This document shows, in pieces, positions 1 through 11,143 of a stretch of 64,000 nucleotides of DNA. The stretch comes from Chaunax sp. Z400 (taxonomy: Eukaryota; Chordata; Actinopteri; Lophiiformes; Chaunacidae), in the NCBI GenBank assembly GCA_037577475.1, contig CM075189.1:12750839-12814838 (forward strand). Reading direction: 5' to 3'. The notes beneath the pieces are model-generated. The model had not been told where the DNA came from and did not search any database. It saw only the letters and a program-made list of their open reading frames with translations. Each line of letters starts with the position of its first letter. The stretch's first letter is position 1. A program made the translations under genes and the position numbers.

Positions 1-91
1 TGTAAAGAGGAGATTCTTGATTCAAGAGCTGGCCGTTTCTAGTTTTTGCACTGTGTGACAGAAGTACACATTTCATTATTCACTGTGTGTC

Positions 92-3000
92 TCAGAGCTG
101 GAGGGCACAGAACTGCTGATAGACGGCCAGGATGTGGTGGTCGAGCTCCGCCGTGAACAGCAGGTTCTCCAGGGTTCCCATGTACTGCTGGATGGTCACA
201 TGGTGCTGCGGAGCCACGAGAGACACGACGTCATCCAGAGAATGCACACGTCAAACATGAGCTGCTGCACAGTGTGTGTGTGTGTGTGTGTGTGTGTTTT
301 ACCATGAGGAAGATCTGCTGCAGCCGCTCGATGCAGTTCTTGTACCAGGGCGTGCTGATGTCCACGCTGCCCGTCTCACAGCGAACCAGATGCTCCGTCA
401 ACAACATGATGAAACGCTGTGGGAGGGACAAAAAGCAAACAGTTAAAGCTGCATTAAACAAAGGTTCATACATGTAAAAATGTGTTTCCATCTTAATGGC
501 ACGAACTAAAAAGTGACTTGAGAATGTGTGCTTCTGTCTCGCTGTAATGTACCACAAATTAAGCACATCATGATGAACAGAAGGTGGTGCTAATGCTAAA
601 GCTAGGTGCCATCATTAATGACGCATGGCGCGCTTGTCGCAGGTCGAGGATTCCTCATCCTGACAGCCTTCAATACCTGGAAGATGACAAGGAAGAGGTT
701 CTTCTGTTCGCTCTGAGCAGACTCCACCTTCTCCTGTAGCCTCTCGATCTGCTCCTCCAGCTGACCCTCCTCATCCTCGCTGGCCTTGTCCATGTCCTCG
801 TCGCTGACCCTCTGATGGTAAACAAAAACACACGATCATGAAACCCATCTCATCAGGTGACTGTGACGGTGACATAACGTGGCGGATAAGGTCACCCTCT
901 TGTGCTGCTGCTTCTCCAGTTTGTCCTTGGCCCCCTCCAACTCCTGCTGGATCTTCTGGACGTGTTTGTCCATCTTGCGGATGGTCGAGTGCAGAATCTC
1001 CCAGATAAAAAGTCTAGATGAAGATGAGTTGTTTTATTTTTATTTTACAGAGGCAGACAGAAAATGATATTCCAGAAAACAGAGCATTTGTTTTTAGTGT
1101 CACATGATAAAATCTTCGATGACTCCTCGTGTTTAAAAGGTATTGATTTCTCACATCCCACCTGGTGAACTCGTGAGCCATGTCCTGAGAGAAGAGCCAG
1201 TTAGCGACAGCGGCGCAGTCCACGATCTGCATCCGAATCATTTTGTCCACCAGCACTGCGATCATCTATTAACGAAGCACAGACACAGTTAAAACGCACA
1301 CCGTCTCCAACACAAGTTGAGCCTCTTTCCTCTTCCTCCATTGTGTCGTCTGTACCTGCGGGTGATTCCTCCAGGCTTCATAAACCACCTTGAGGATGTG
1401 CAGCTTCCCCTCGTCGCTCTCCGTCAGGTTCTTCAGGATGACGTGGAACCTGGAGGGATCAGATGGAGGTGAGGCGCGACTGGGATCATTCAGCACCAAG
1501 TCTGACGTCTCTACTTGTGGATTGTAAGCTAAGTGCTGAAAGCTGCTGAAGAACGTCTTCAGGAGTTCTTTTCATTATTTAGCAGTAAATCCTGTCCATT
1601 ATGATGATTATTATAATAATATAATTATAATATAATTATTATATCATTTTCTTAGGAGTCAATATTATTATTTCCCATTAATATGAACTTATTTTCTTGA
1701 TTGTGCTACATAGGAAAGACTTTTTACAGTGGAATGACACTGATGGAAATTTTGAGATGAATGGTACATTTTCATATAAATACAACTTGTTTAAAAAAAA
1801 TAAGAAAATTCATCTTCTACCTAAAATTCCCAGACTCTCAATGACTTTCTCACCCCTACGACTGGGAACGAAATGTTGGTTCTGCTTGTCGGTTTATGGG
1901 GTTTTGTTTAGAAATAAGCATGCGGTTAGAGTGAGAAGTGGTCAGACGCTGGTTTCATCTCAAAGATGAAAAGATTGTTGGTTTATATGAGTGAAACAAG
2001 ATTGAAGAAACCTTTGTACATCAACTTCTCATTATTTTATTTAAATCCCAGCTGTATGAATTACCAGGTCTCTCTTCACTTGGAACAAATACAGGATCAA
2101 ATCTAATGAGGGGAGGATAATTTCAACATGACATAGAACACATATGCGTGTGTGTGTTTTTTGAACAGGCGGGTGAACTCACTTGCCGAGGGCACTGAAG
2201 GAGTGGCTGAAGGATTTGGCAGCCAGATGGAGCAGAGTCTGCAGGAACACGTCGATCTTCAGAGGGTTGAAAGTCTCGCCCTCATCTGGAAGGAAATGGA
2301 GAGAGAAGAATGAAAACTATTTTAGCCAACAGGCTGTGGTGACATTTGAATAAAAAAACAAAAAAGCAAAAGCTAAATGTCATTTTCATTTATAAGCAGA
2401 TGTTTTTTGGGTGAACTGACAGAAGTGTAACCCCCCCCCCCCCCCCCCCGGAACACACGCCTTCGACACAATTTATTCTAAAGAATGTTTTTGAAGAGGG
2501 CAAACAAATGACAAATGTCACCACTTCCTGTTCCCACACTGTTTACCTACTTTCATATGTGATTGCTTGTTTTTCTGCTTTTTTTTTTTGTCAGGGAAGA
2601 TGATAAAGACAAGAATCCTTTCATTAGAAAATGAAGCCAAAGACAGGAACGACACAAACCGTCATCGTCCTCTTGGTTGGGGTTGGGTACTTCTTTGAGG
2701 ATGGTCAGGATCTCCTCGTTGGATGCTCGGTTCTTGATGCCGTTTCCCACGGTGATGGACACGGCGTAACCCGGCAACGATGCTGTGAGGCAGGGGAGAC
2801 ATTCTGTTCAGCGTTCAGGTCTGAAACTTGTATGTTGAATATTTGGTGACTGTAAGCTTATGAGAAAATGACACTGCTTCTCTGCTTCTATTACCTTCAC
2901 AAACAGTTTCTCAGTTCCTAGTTTCAAATCTTGCATCAATACAGTTTTACGGTCAAAGCAACATGATGTTCATTTAGTAAATTATGGCCCCATTTAGAGT

Positions 3001-6000
3001 GAAATATACATTAAAAGCGGGGTTTACTTTACTTTCTTACGTCCTCAGTCAGATCCAATCTATATTTACCAATTGTTTCTGTTTTTATTAAGAAATTCCA
3101 TAATTCCATCTATGCTTACTGCATAGATGGAATCATAGGGCCCCGTAATAATGAGGTGGTTAAGGAGGAAGATAAATATAGAGACATATTATGAGTGGAC
3201 TTACAAGCACTCTCATCCATGTATTTGTAGATAAACGTGGGTTCGGGTGGGATGAGCGCTGAGAATGTCGGGGGAACCAGATCCACGATCCGCTGATGGT
3301 ACGAAAGTCTGCAGGGACAAGAGCAAAACACACAACTTTAGATTAAGGAGACAGATTCTAGATTCAAGAATCAAACATCTTTTCCACAGAGAAAAACATG
3401 ATAAATATTCAAATTCTTCAAGAAGAAGACTAATAACACCTTTATTTAACTCATGCTTTAATACCTCATGGACTTCTCCAGAACCTCTTTGACAAACTTG
3501 GGCTTGGGCTTCTCTAGATCCACAGTCAAGCAGTCAGACCTTTATGACGGGAAAACGATCATGCTGTCAACCGCGGCACGATAAAAACAAAGAAGTGGCT
3601 GCAGTAAAAAATAAATAAAAAAAACAATCACTCACCAGTCGTCCCAGCTCCATCGAAACTGGAAGTTGCTCAAATGGTGAGAAAACCAGATGATTAATCT
3701 GGAAAACAAAAAGGACACAGAGACAAAACGGCAATCAGATGGTGTAAATCAGACAAGAACCACCTCTGGTTTCAAAGGTTTCCTGTGCAGCTCATTTACC
3801 TGTCAATGCAGGTGGTGTTCATAGTATCCAGTCTCATGTACAGCATCTCTGTGGCTTGGGCCAACTATCAGACAGGAGTTAAAGCAAAGTCTCCTTCAAG
3901 ATGGACACACTTTGGGTTTTACTGCTTTAAACTCCCCATGTTTAATATTGTTATATCATTAAATAGGTTGTAGAGACAATTACAAATGTTGTCTTCATAT
4001 GATACTATAAGTATTTTTTCATATAAATTACAATCTTATAATGTGTTTTCATTTTCAGCCTTTAGATGATAATTAAGAGACATAAAGAAAAAAAACAGAT
4101 GAAACAGTGACTCGACTAAAAAGCCTCGTTCCCTCCAAGCAGTTTGGTTCAGTTCAGTCAACACATCTGAACATTTATGTGTTTCTGTTATCAAAAGTTG
4201 TAGATGGTACCGACTGAACCATTTCACTCTGTTGCGTTTGTTCGTTGCCCCTCTGGTGAGGTACCTGACACACCGATCCCATGATAAAAAGGTGGAGTTA
4301 AAACACTGCAGTTCAGTTCTGAGCGTACGCCGTGTCTTAACAGCGTTTATTTATTATTTACAGACAGTGAAGCCTCAGAACCAGCTTCCTATGAGGGTCC
4401 AAATATCTCTGGGCCTGTTGAAAAGCTGCGCCCACATAAACCGCAGCAACACAAACAATCAAGGATACAACTTGTGGCAAAGATCCAGGCTGCAGTTTGC
4501 AGAGTTCGATAAGCAGCGTGGTGTACGTGACGTCGATGTGAGGCGGGGTGGGCAGCTGGAAAAGCTCCCCAAAGATCACCTGAAAACAGTGAGAACACAG
4601 TAGATAAGTATTTTAAAGCAGCTCTTAATTTGAATGTAACAACTCGTACGTCTCGGCATGCGGTTTGTTACCTCCACAATGTGATAGTTGAGAGGAATCT
4701 TATTCTTTCCTGGATAGCTAAGTAACTGGGCAGCACTGAAGGGTAAAAGAGAAAAGTTAGAGGAGTTAAAAACATCTGAGTTGGTGTTCAAAACGTCAGA
4801 CGACCCACCAGGTTTTCCTCTCTTTCCAGTGAGTCTTGATGATGTTGTGCAGGTTTTCTTCAATGACAAATCTCTCCACAGAATGACTGCCAGGCATAAC
4901 GGGGCCCTGAGGATGAGGAGGACAAGAGTTTGTGGAGTTTGAGAACAAAGTTAATTGTTGTTTTTTTTAAAACACACAGGCTCTAACGTCGGTTTAACAC
5001 TGACGTACCTCTGGGGCATCGGTGTAGTCGAACATGCGAAAGACAACCCGCGGTATGGGGTACTGGGCGTCGGGCATGTGGCCCGGTGGGGTGAAGGGGG
5101 GCAGGTTGTGCTGCAGGGCTTCGCACAGCACGCTGTCAAACGCGATGTACGGGCGAAGGATGTGTCGCTCCTGCCAGCGGTCTTTCTTTAGCTTCTGAAT
5201 CTGAGCCCAGAGGCAGTCCAGGTACTGAGTGAAGGAGAGAGAGGAGGGACATTTTAACACACACACTAAAAGCATCGGTAAAGGCCAGTCATCGTTTTAT
5301 TTAAAGAAGAACAATATCAGTCAGTCGTAATACCGCTGGAGGCCACGTCCACAATCAGTGAACTCACAGCAGTAACTGTGGATTCTTGCAAAGCATTAAA
5401 AAAAAAATTTCTTTTAAATCTTGCAAGATAGAAGATCTACTGGATCAGGACGTTGCTTTTGTTGTATTTCTGGGAGCTGAACAGTGTGCAGATCTCTCTT
5501 TTTTGTCTTGCACTTGCATTTCTGCAGCACTAGTCCACTTTGATATCTTGCAAGACACCAACAGAAAATGTGTGGGATGTCAGAAGAGCGGATCTCACAG
5601 AGGAAGACTCAAGGCTTCTATATAACGATGCTTCAGTGGGTAGCAGAAAATATTCAAACGGGTTAAGTCTCTTCCTTCACTGAGTCTTCTTATCCATACA
5701 TTTTATTATAACTATTCAGCTTCAAGAGAAAATGACTGAAACTGAAGCGATCATAGGAATTCACTTCTACAGCGTCGTGGAAACGCGATTCACAATAGTT
5801 ATTTTGTAACCAAGAGAGGGAGAAATGTTGTTCCTCCGTCTGCCACTCACCTCTTCTTGTGGGTGTGGCTTCTCTGCTGTCCACACCTGCAGCATGGGGA
5901 CATGCGTCTTTCCTCGCCCCCTACAAATGATAGGTGGTTATTAAAGCATTGAACAAATAATGAGAACGTTAAGCCAAAAGTTTTTAAAAAAAAGACAAAT

Positions 6001-9000
6001 GGCAGAGAGACAATGAGACTGATGAGCAGGAAAACGAGAGGGACATCTTACTTGAGGTAGCCTTCGATCTGGCTGAGAAGTCGGTCCATCTCCACGTCCT
6101 TCTTCTCGTAAAGCTCCTTCCCAACCCAGGGCAGACAGGACAGCACGACGTACACAAACCAGTCAGAGCGAACCTGGGGAGACCAACATCATGTCTTATA
6201 AAAATGACACACCATACTTTTACCATAACATACCTTTATTTTGCCTTAATTTATAATCATTTTATAGTTTATCCCATCTTTAACTCCTACCACGGCTGAA
6301 TGTATGAAGAATGAAATGGTTACTTAAATGGAGGATAACGCCAGGTCGACTCTCGACCTACCTGTGGTACATCTTCCTCCTGAGTAACACTGACAAAGTT
6401 TTCGAACATGGCCACCATTGAAGGAGCAGCGATCACATGGCAGTTGACCAAGTCAGACAGAAAACGCACCTACAAAGAAGACGTGATGTTAAAAGAGACA
6501 TAAATGTACGAGCCTCGTTATAGGTGCTTGCAAAAAGTCAACGTACCAAGTAAACGGCTTCATTGTACAAGTTGTGTTTCAACGTCTCCTTCAGCTGTCT
6601 GATCATGGCCTCCACAAACTCGCCCCCAAAGTTGTAGTTCCTAGCATTCAGAAGGCCGACTAAAGTCGTATACACGGTCAGCTTCTCAGGCAGGAAGCGG
6701 GCGCTGTCAACAAAGGACACCGCAGTGAAAGACTACAGCACAAACGCAGATCAATGCAACAGGGAAAGGGTGACACCTGGTGATGTCAAGCTTCTCAGGA
6801 AAAGGAAAGAAGCATTTTTTTTCCCAGGGGGAATGAATGAGGACTTTTCAATTAAGGAGTTTTTATAGAGGTTCTTAAACACCTCATTTATATGGTCTTA
6901 TATTGGTTGTTACAATGTATTGTATGTATTTTTAATATCTTTAAAATGATCTATTTCTTATATTGTTGTATTTTTCATTCCTCTTACTCTTTTTTTTTAA
7001 ACTCTTTTTTTACTGAACATATAAAGTTTGTTGAACTGGGAACATTTTGGGTTAATCTAATCAATCATCTCCATCTCCAGGTTACCGACCAAATATGGTG
7101 CTATCCTTGTCCCTCATTGGACACGCCCCTGGCCTCTCTGCCAGCCTGAGGCAATGATTGGCCTGAAACCATATGACCATCTTCCCAGCCTATCCTTGTA
7201 GGTGCTTCATTGGCTGATATGTGATTGGTTGTCTTTCAGTTATTTACATTTTTTTCTGCCTCTTTGATTTTTTTCCCCCTGCTTCATACATATCCTTTTA
7301 AAATGCTGTTTGCAATGTGTTTTATGATGACCCTGATGAAGGCCACAGGCCGAAACACGTTGCTCAAGCAATAAAGTTGTTCCTAATACTGCAAGTGTTG
7401 CTGGAGTTTTTCCCCTTCTCCATGGACCTTATGAGTAGGTGAAGATGTGCCGGAAACCCGTCTCTGTTTCTACGATGAACTTACACAGCACATAAAATGC
7501 GTAGGATTTTGTTTTTGAAGTTTGGAAGGTCCGCCTCTAACACGCCAGCCAGACCCTCCAGGTTGCTCTCCAGGGATGATGTACTCTGGAAAGACAAATC
7601 AGGCAATTTACAATTTGCACACTTGACTTTTTTGGCGATTGCCCTCGGAGGTAGAGCAGTGGGCACAACTGATGCAAATAAATTGCCAGACTCTTTACCT
7701 TCTCCCCCACACGACATATTAGTGACTCCAGGCGGTCTTCAATTTCAATGGGCTCCGATGTTCTCCTCCTTTTGTGGCCCCGACCTTCTGCCAAGGTCAT
7801 ATACATGAATTAACAAAGTCATAACAGAGTGACAGAATAATTCCACCCTTAAACAGAATTAACACATGACATTTGTATAATAATAATAAACATCCCAGAC
7901 CAGACCAGACTGCTGCAGGTGATGTTAGCTTAGCTAGCGCCCATAAACGCTACACCCGGTATGCGTGTTGTACTCTATACAATTCTGTTTGATTTAATGA
8001 TGAGAGGGAAATATGAGTCTGTTAATTACAACAAAATGCACATAAAATGCTCCTAAGTTCTCAAATAAAAATATGAACATATGAACATGAGTGGCTGTTT
8101 ACTCAGACTCAATGCATTTTCTCATTTATTAAGTAGCCTACTTAAAAAGAAATTAGATTTTGATAAGAGGAGATAAAAACAATGATACCACACCCCTCCT
8201 AAATGCACTTCTATTTTAATAAGTACTATTCTGATCTCTGTTAAGTTGCAACAGTGAACCCTTGTGGACGTTTTAGGTAGCGCTTCTGTTTTTCTTAGCT
8301 TTCATTTCATGTTAAAAGGATTATAGGAAGAGTCTCAGTTGATTGAAGAGCAGACTGCTGTGTGCAGGTGAAGCAGTTCTCTCCCCACGGGGAAGCTTTG
8401 GAGCAGAGAAGGCCGTAAGTAGGAATGTTGACATTAGAAATTAGGAATTGCTTTATTTTCATTGCTTTAGTGTTTTAATTTTATGAAAATTTGTAAATGT
8501 GCAATGTATATTGTCAACTTTATTTAGTGAGCATGTACCCAGTACAGTACATTAACACATATTTTGTTATCAGTTTTACAGATGTGCCCAGCAGTAAACC
8601 TCAAGCATCGAGAATACGGTTGTAGGAGTTTTTGTTCGGTGTCCAGTATTTATTTTCAATAAGCATTTAATGTAGTGGTAATTTAAATGTTTCAAATGGC
8701 TGGTTTACCTATTCAAGATAATTGGATGATGCAGACGGCAGTAAAAAAATGGTCAGAAATATAGATTGATGCTAAACAAAAAGTTAAGCTCCTTGAGAGA
8801 CGATCAGCTGGTGGTGCTCAAGGCTAAGTCTCCAGTCTTAGCAGAATATCAGTAAACAAGCACCAGTGAAATAATGATGGAAATATATGACATTTGTTTC
8901 ATCCAGTTGTTTTTATACAGACGAATAGCAACAATTACTCTAATGACAATGCAAAATTAATAATTACAATCACGTGATTATTCCTGTGACAGGCCTTTTT

Positions 9001-10090
9001 GTTGTTGTTCTTCTTCTTTTACTGGGGAACTGCAAACAAACTCACAGACCTTGTTGTAAAGAGCCCATAATATAATCAGCACTCCCTTGATTTCTTGAGT
9101 GGGCCTATGTCTGCATATTTGAGTTTTTTGCGCTCATATGCCTCATCCACTGCAGCTAAATGTACATGAACATACTGACACTCACTATATCTGTAAATGC
9201 TATGCTTGTTAAGCCAATGAAAGCAGTTTGGCTTTCTTTGAACAGCTATATTTATCAGCGACTATGTTTTTTGATTACTTTTCCCACAACTGGAAGCAAA
9301 AGTCAGGATCTCTCTACCTCCATGACATTGGTTTCGACCATGATTTCTTTGTATCTGTCTCTTGTGGGCGCTTCAAATTGCTGGAGCACTCCTTTAAATC
9401 GAATCGCTAATGTAGTGGTGATGTTATGAAGATAAATACCCTCACTGACAGTGAATAGTGAATGGCAGCAGAGAGTTCTGATTCACAGCTGAAGTATCAT
9501 ATCAGTGTGTCTTAAAACGGCCCTCGGCCCTCATCGTAGGGAACGTCAACGATGTAGATTTTGCTCTTCAATAAACTCAGTGTAAATTCTGTGTTCGCGT
9601 TCTGTGTTCTTTAAAATTACAATACAGGCTTTCTATTCTATTCTAAATAATGGTTTTCATCAATGGATCAAAACTAACATTATGAGATCAATCAGTACAT
9701 TTTAATAAAAGCTTCTCTGTCTTTGGATATGTAACACCGCTTGGTTACCGCCTCCATATCGACTAGCTAACCCATCAGCTAGCAGTAGCCACGTACCGGT
9801 TAATTGTAAAGCTACTTGGTCAATTTGTGAAAGCGTCTGACTTTCTAGCCACGATTGCGAAAGCAACTAACATATCATAAGTCGAATGTTTCGCAGGTTT
9901 AAGATAATCATTATAACGACCGGGTCTTGGTCTCGTAAAAGAAGCTAGCAGCATAAGAAGGAGCACCACGCATAAGATTAACAATAGTAAGAACACGTTA
10001 ACGCTGCTAGCCACCAGTGCTTAGCCTGACGCTTGAGTGTAACGTCCGCTTACCGTCATTCTCGTCGCCGTGTCGTCTCCTCCTTGACAT
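92..10090 (-). CDS. ncbp1: Nuclear cap-binding protein subunit 1 (CBP80)
   Basis: Large subunit of the nuclear cap-binding complex. It binds the cap-recognising subunit NCBP2 and couples capped RNA to splicing, 3' processing, export and the pioneer round of translation. Coding exons (minus strand, first to last): 10054-10090, 7699-7787, 7485-7585, 6547-6703, 6362-6469, 6052-6173, 5851-5920, 5009-5224, 4809-4906, 4672-4735, 4469-4579, 3800-3864, 3636-3698, 3465-3539, 3205-3308, 2660-2782, 2183-2285, 1356-1449, 1162-1265, 896-1013, 677-811, 303-416, 92-205. They sum to 2,385 nt (794 aa; human is 790) with no internal stop. Visible hallmarks: start MSRRRRHGDEND with the basic HKRRR nuclear-localisation-type stretch, SLESNLEGLAGVLEADLP of the first MIF4G domain, LPPFTPP, KNKIPLNYHIVEV, and C-terminal LEEQIERLQEKVESAQSEQ. 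The family has three MIF4G-like helical domains; all exons for them are present. The exon 11 donor (GTATCC) is weak but is required by phase. Only 91 bases of 3' flank lie in the window. Confidence 0.97.
205..303 (-). repeat. CA microsatellite filling ncbp1 intron 22
   Basis: The 97-base intron between exons 22 and 23 begins, on the gene's strand, GTAAAACACACA and continues as about 13 CA units (272-297 on the plus strand as GT). The repeat therefore sits directly against the 5' splice site. Confidence 0.9.
2430..2450. repeat. Homopolymer C tract
   Basis: A run of about 19 C bases in ncbp1 intron 16. The length is probably unreliable in any assembly. Confidence 0.9.
7060..7435 (+). mobile_element. 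Retroelement 3' end, probably Penelope-like, with hammerhead-like core
   Basis: Lies in ncbp1 intron 3, antisense to the gene. It contains CTGATGA (7333-7339), a short GGCC/GGCC hairpin (7341-7344 with 7348-7351), then GAAA (7352-7355), followed by a TTGC/GCAA hairpin and AATAAA. The CTGATGA-stem-GAAAC layout is the catalytic core arrangement of hammerhead ribozymes, which are known to be carried by Penelope-like retroelements. I see no reverse transcriptase or GIY-YIG coding here, so this would be a terminal fragment only. Boundaries are estimates. It could instead be the tail of another LINE family. Confidence 0.5.
7788..10053. other. ncbp1 intron 1, no further gene seen
   Basis: About 2.3 kb between exon 1 and exon 2 of ncbp1. 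It is AT-rich. A few open stretches near 9160-9430 resemble no protein I recognise. I see no RNA gene or clear repeat family. Confidence 0.6.
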
Positions 10091-11143
10091 TTTCGACTTG
10101 CTACAATTCGGCGAGGAAATGAGTATGAAAAGAAATAGTAAGTCTGCAAATCAAGTTTCTAGATTTTTCAACCTGGCCGACTCCAACGTTCGTGCAGAAT
10201 AATAATAGCGGTCTGATTCAAGTGAGGCACATCCGGGGCAGCCAAGCCGAAGGTGCAGCGTCTTATTTCGTCCGATGTTCCATGCTGGATTCTCCCTTAA
10301 TATTAGCTAAACAGTCAATAAAATCAAACACAGTAGACATAGAAATACCATTAAGTAAAGTTGAGGTCAAATATATTATCAAGCAACAAATGCAAAAAAT
10401 CTGGCAAGAATACTGGGGCATCGATGACACAGGAAGACTCTTCCACAACATACAAAAACAGATTGGAAATTGCACAATACGAGGCAGGAACCGAAGGGAA
10501 GAAATAGCCATAACTCGACTCAGGATAGGACACAGGACTAAATTATACACTACATAAAATAGGTAAACATCCAACAGGACAATGTACTCACTGTAACCAA
10601 CCAGAAACAGTTCAACATGTAATACTAGAATGCAATAAGTACAAGGAAGAACTGGCAGAAAAGCTAAAAGAAGAAAAACTGGATATGACGCTAGGAGATC
10701 TAATAGGAAAGATTTCAAAGAAAAGTTTGGGTGTTATAGTAAATTATTTAAAAGAGATTGGGATAGGAAATAGATTATAGGTAGTTTTTTTTATTTATTT
10801 TTAAATGCTGTCCAGTAGGTGGCGGTAACGCGCCTGTAAGCTGGTTGCCAACCGCCAACAAAAATCCAAAAGAAGAAGCAGAAGAAGAAGAAGGATTCTC
10901 CCGTAGGCATAATATAGACTACGTACTGCTACTTTTTAACCATTGATGGTCATTAACTTTAAACGTCAGATCATTTAGCAGCATTGATGAACACCCACCT
11001 TGAAAATAACATCGCTTCCCCAATGACTCGTATCTGCAGAGACCACAGAGCCATAGTAGCTCCTGAATGATGAATCTTGTAATTAGCTTAAGAGTATTTC
11101 TAGCTAACTAAGTCGAGACTACTTTTAAAGTCTGTGACAAACC
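10091..11143. promoter_or_regulatory. Divergent ncbp1/tstd2 intergenic promoter region
   Basis: The start codons of ncbp1 (minus, 10090) and tstd2 (plus, 11144) face away from each other across 1,053 bases, so both promoters must lie here unless an unseen upstream non-coding exon exists. No TATA box is obvious. Roughly 600 bases of the interval are LINE sequence, leaving about 200 bases on each side as the native promoter DNA. Confidence 0.6.
10298..10895 (+). mobile_element. 5'-truncated I-clade (Nimb-like) LINE, 3' end
   Basis: Translates as the C-terminal end of a fish LINE polyprotein: the end of an RNase H region (LAKQSIKSNTVDIEIPLSK), then KIWQEYWG, then ITRLRIGH, then a CCHC knuckle in GQCTHCNQPETVQHVILEC. 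The frame breaks once, near 10530, between RLRIGH and LHKIGKH. After the stop comes a 3' UTR reading AGGTGGCGGTAACGCGCC and GGTTGCCAACCGCCA, then a GAAGAA-rich tail (10873-10892). That ending is typical of teleost I/Nimb LINEs. The copy is 5'-truncated and inactive. Confidence 0.8.

Noticed and set aside
9160..9430. Possible exon in ncbp1 intron 1 (open frames on the plus strand)
   Set aside because: Two overlapping frames of equal length, no recognisable domain, and no matching splice sites.
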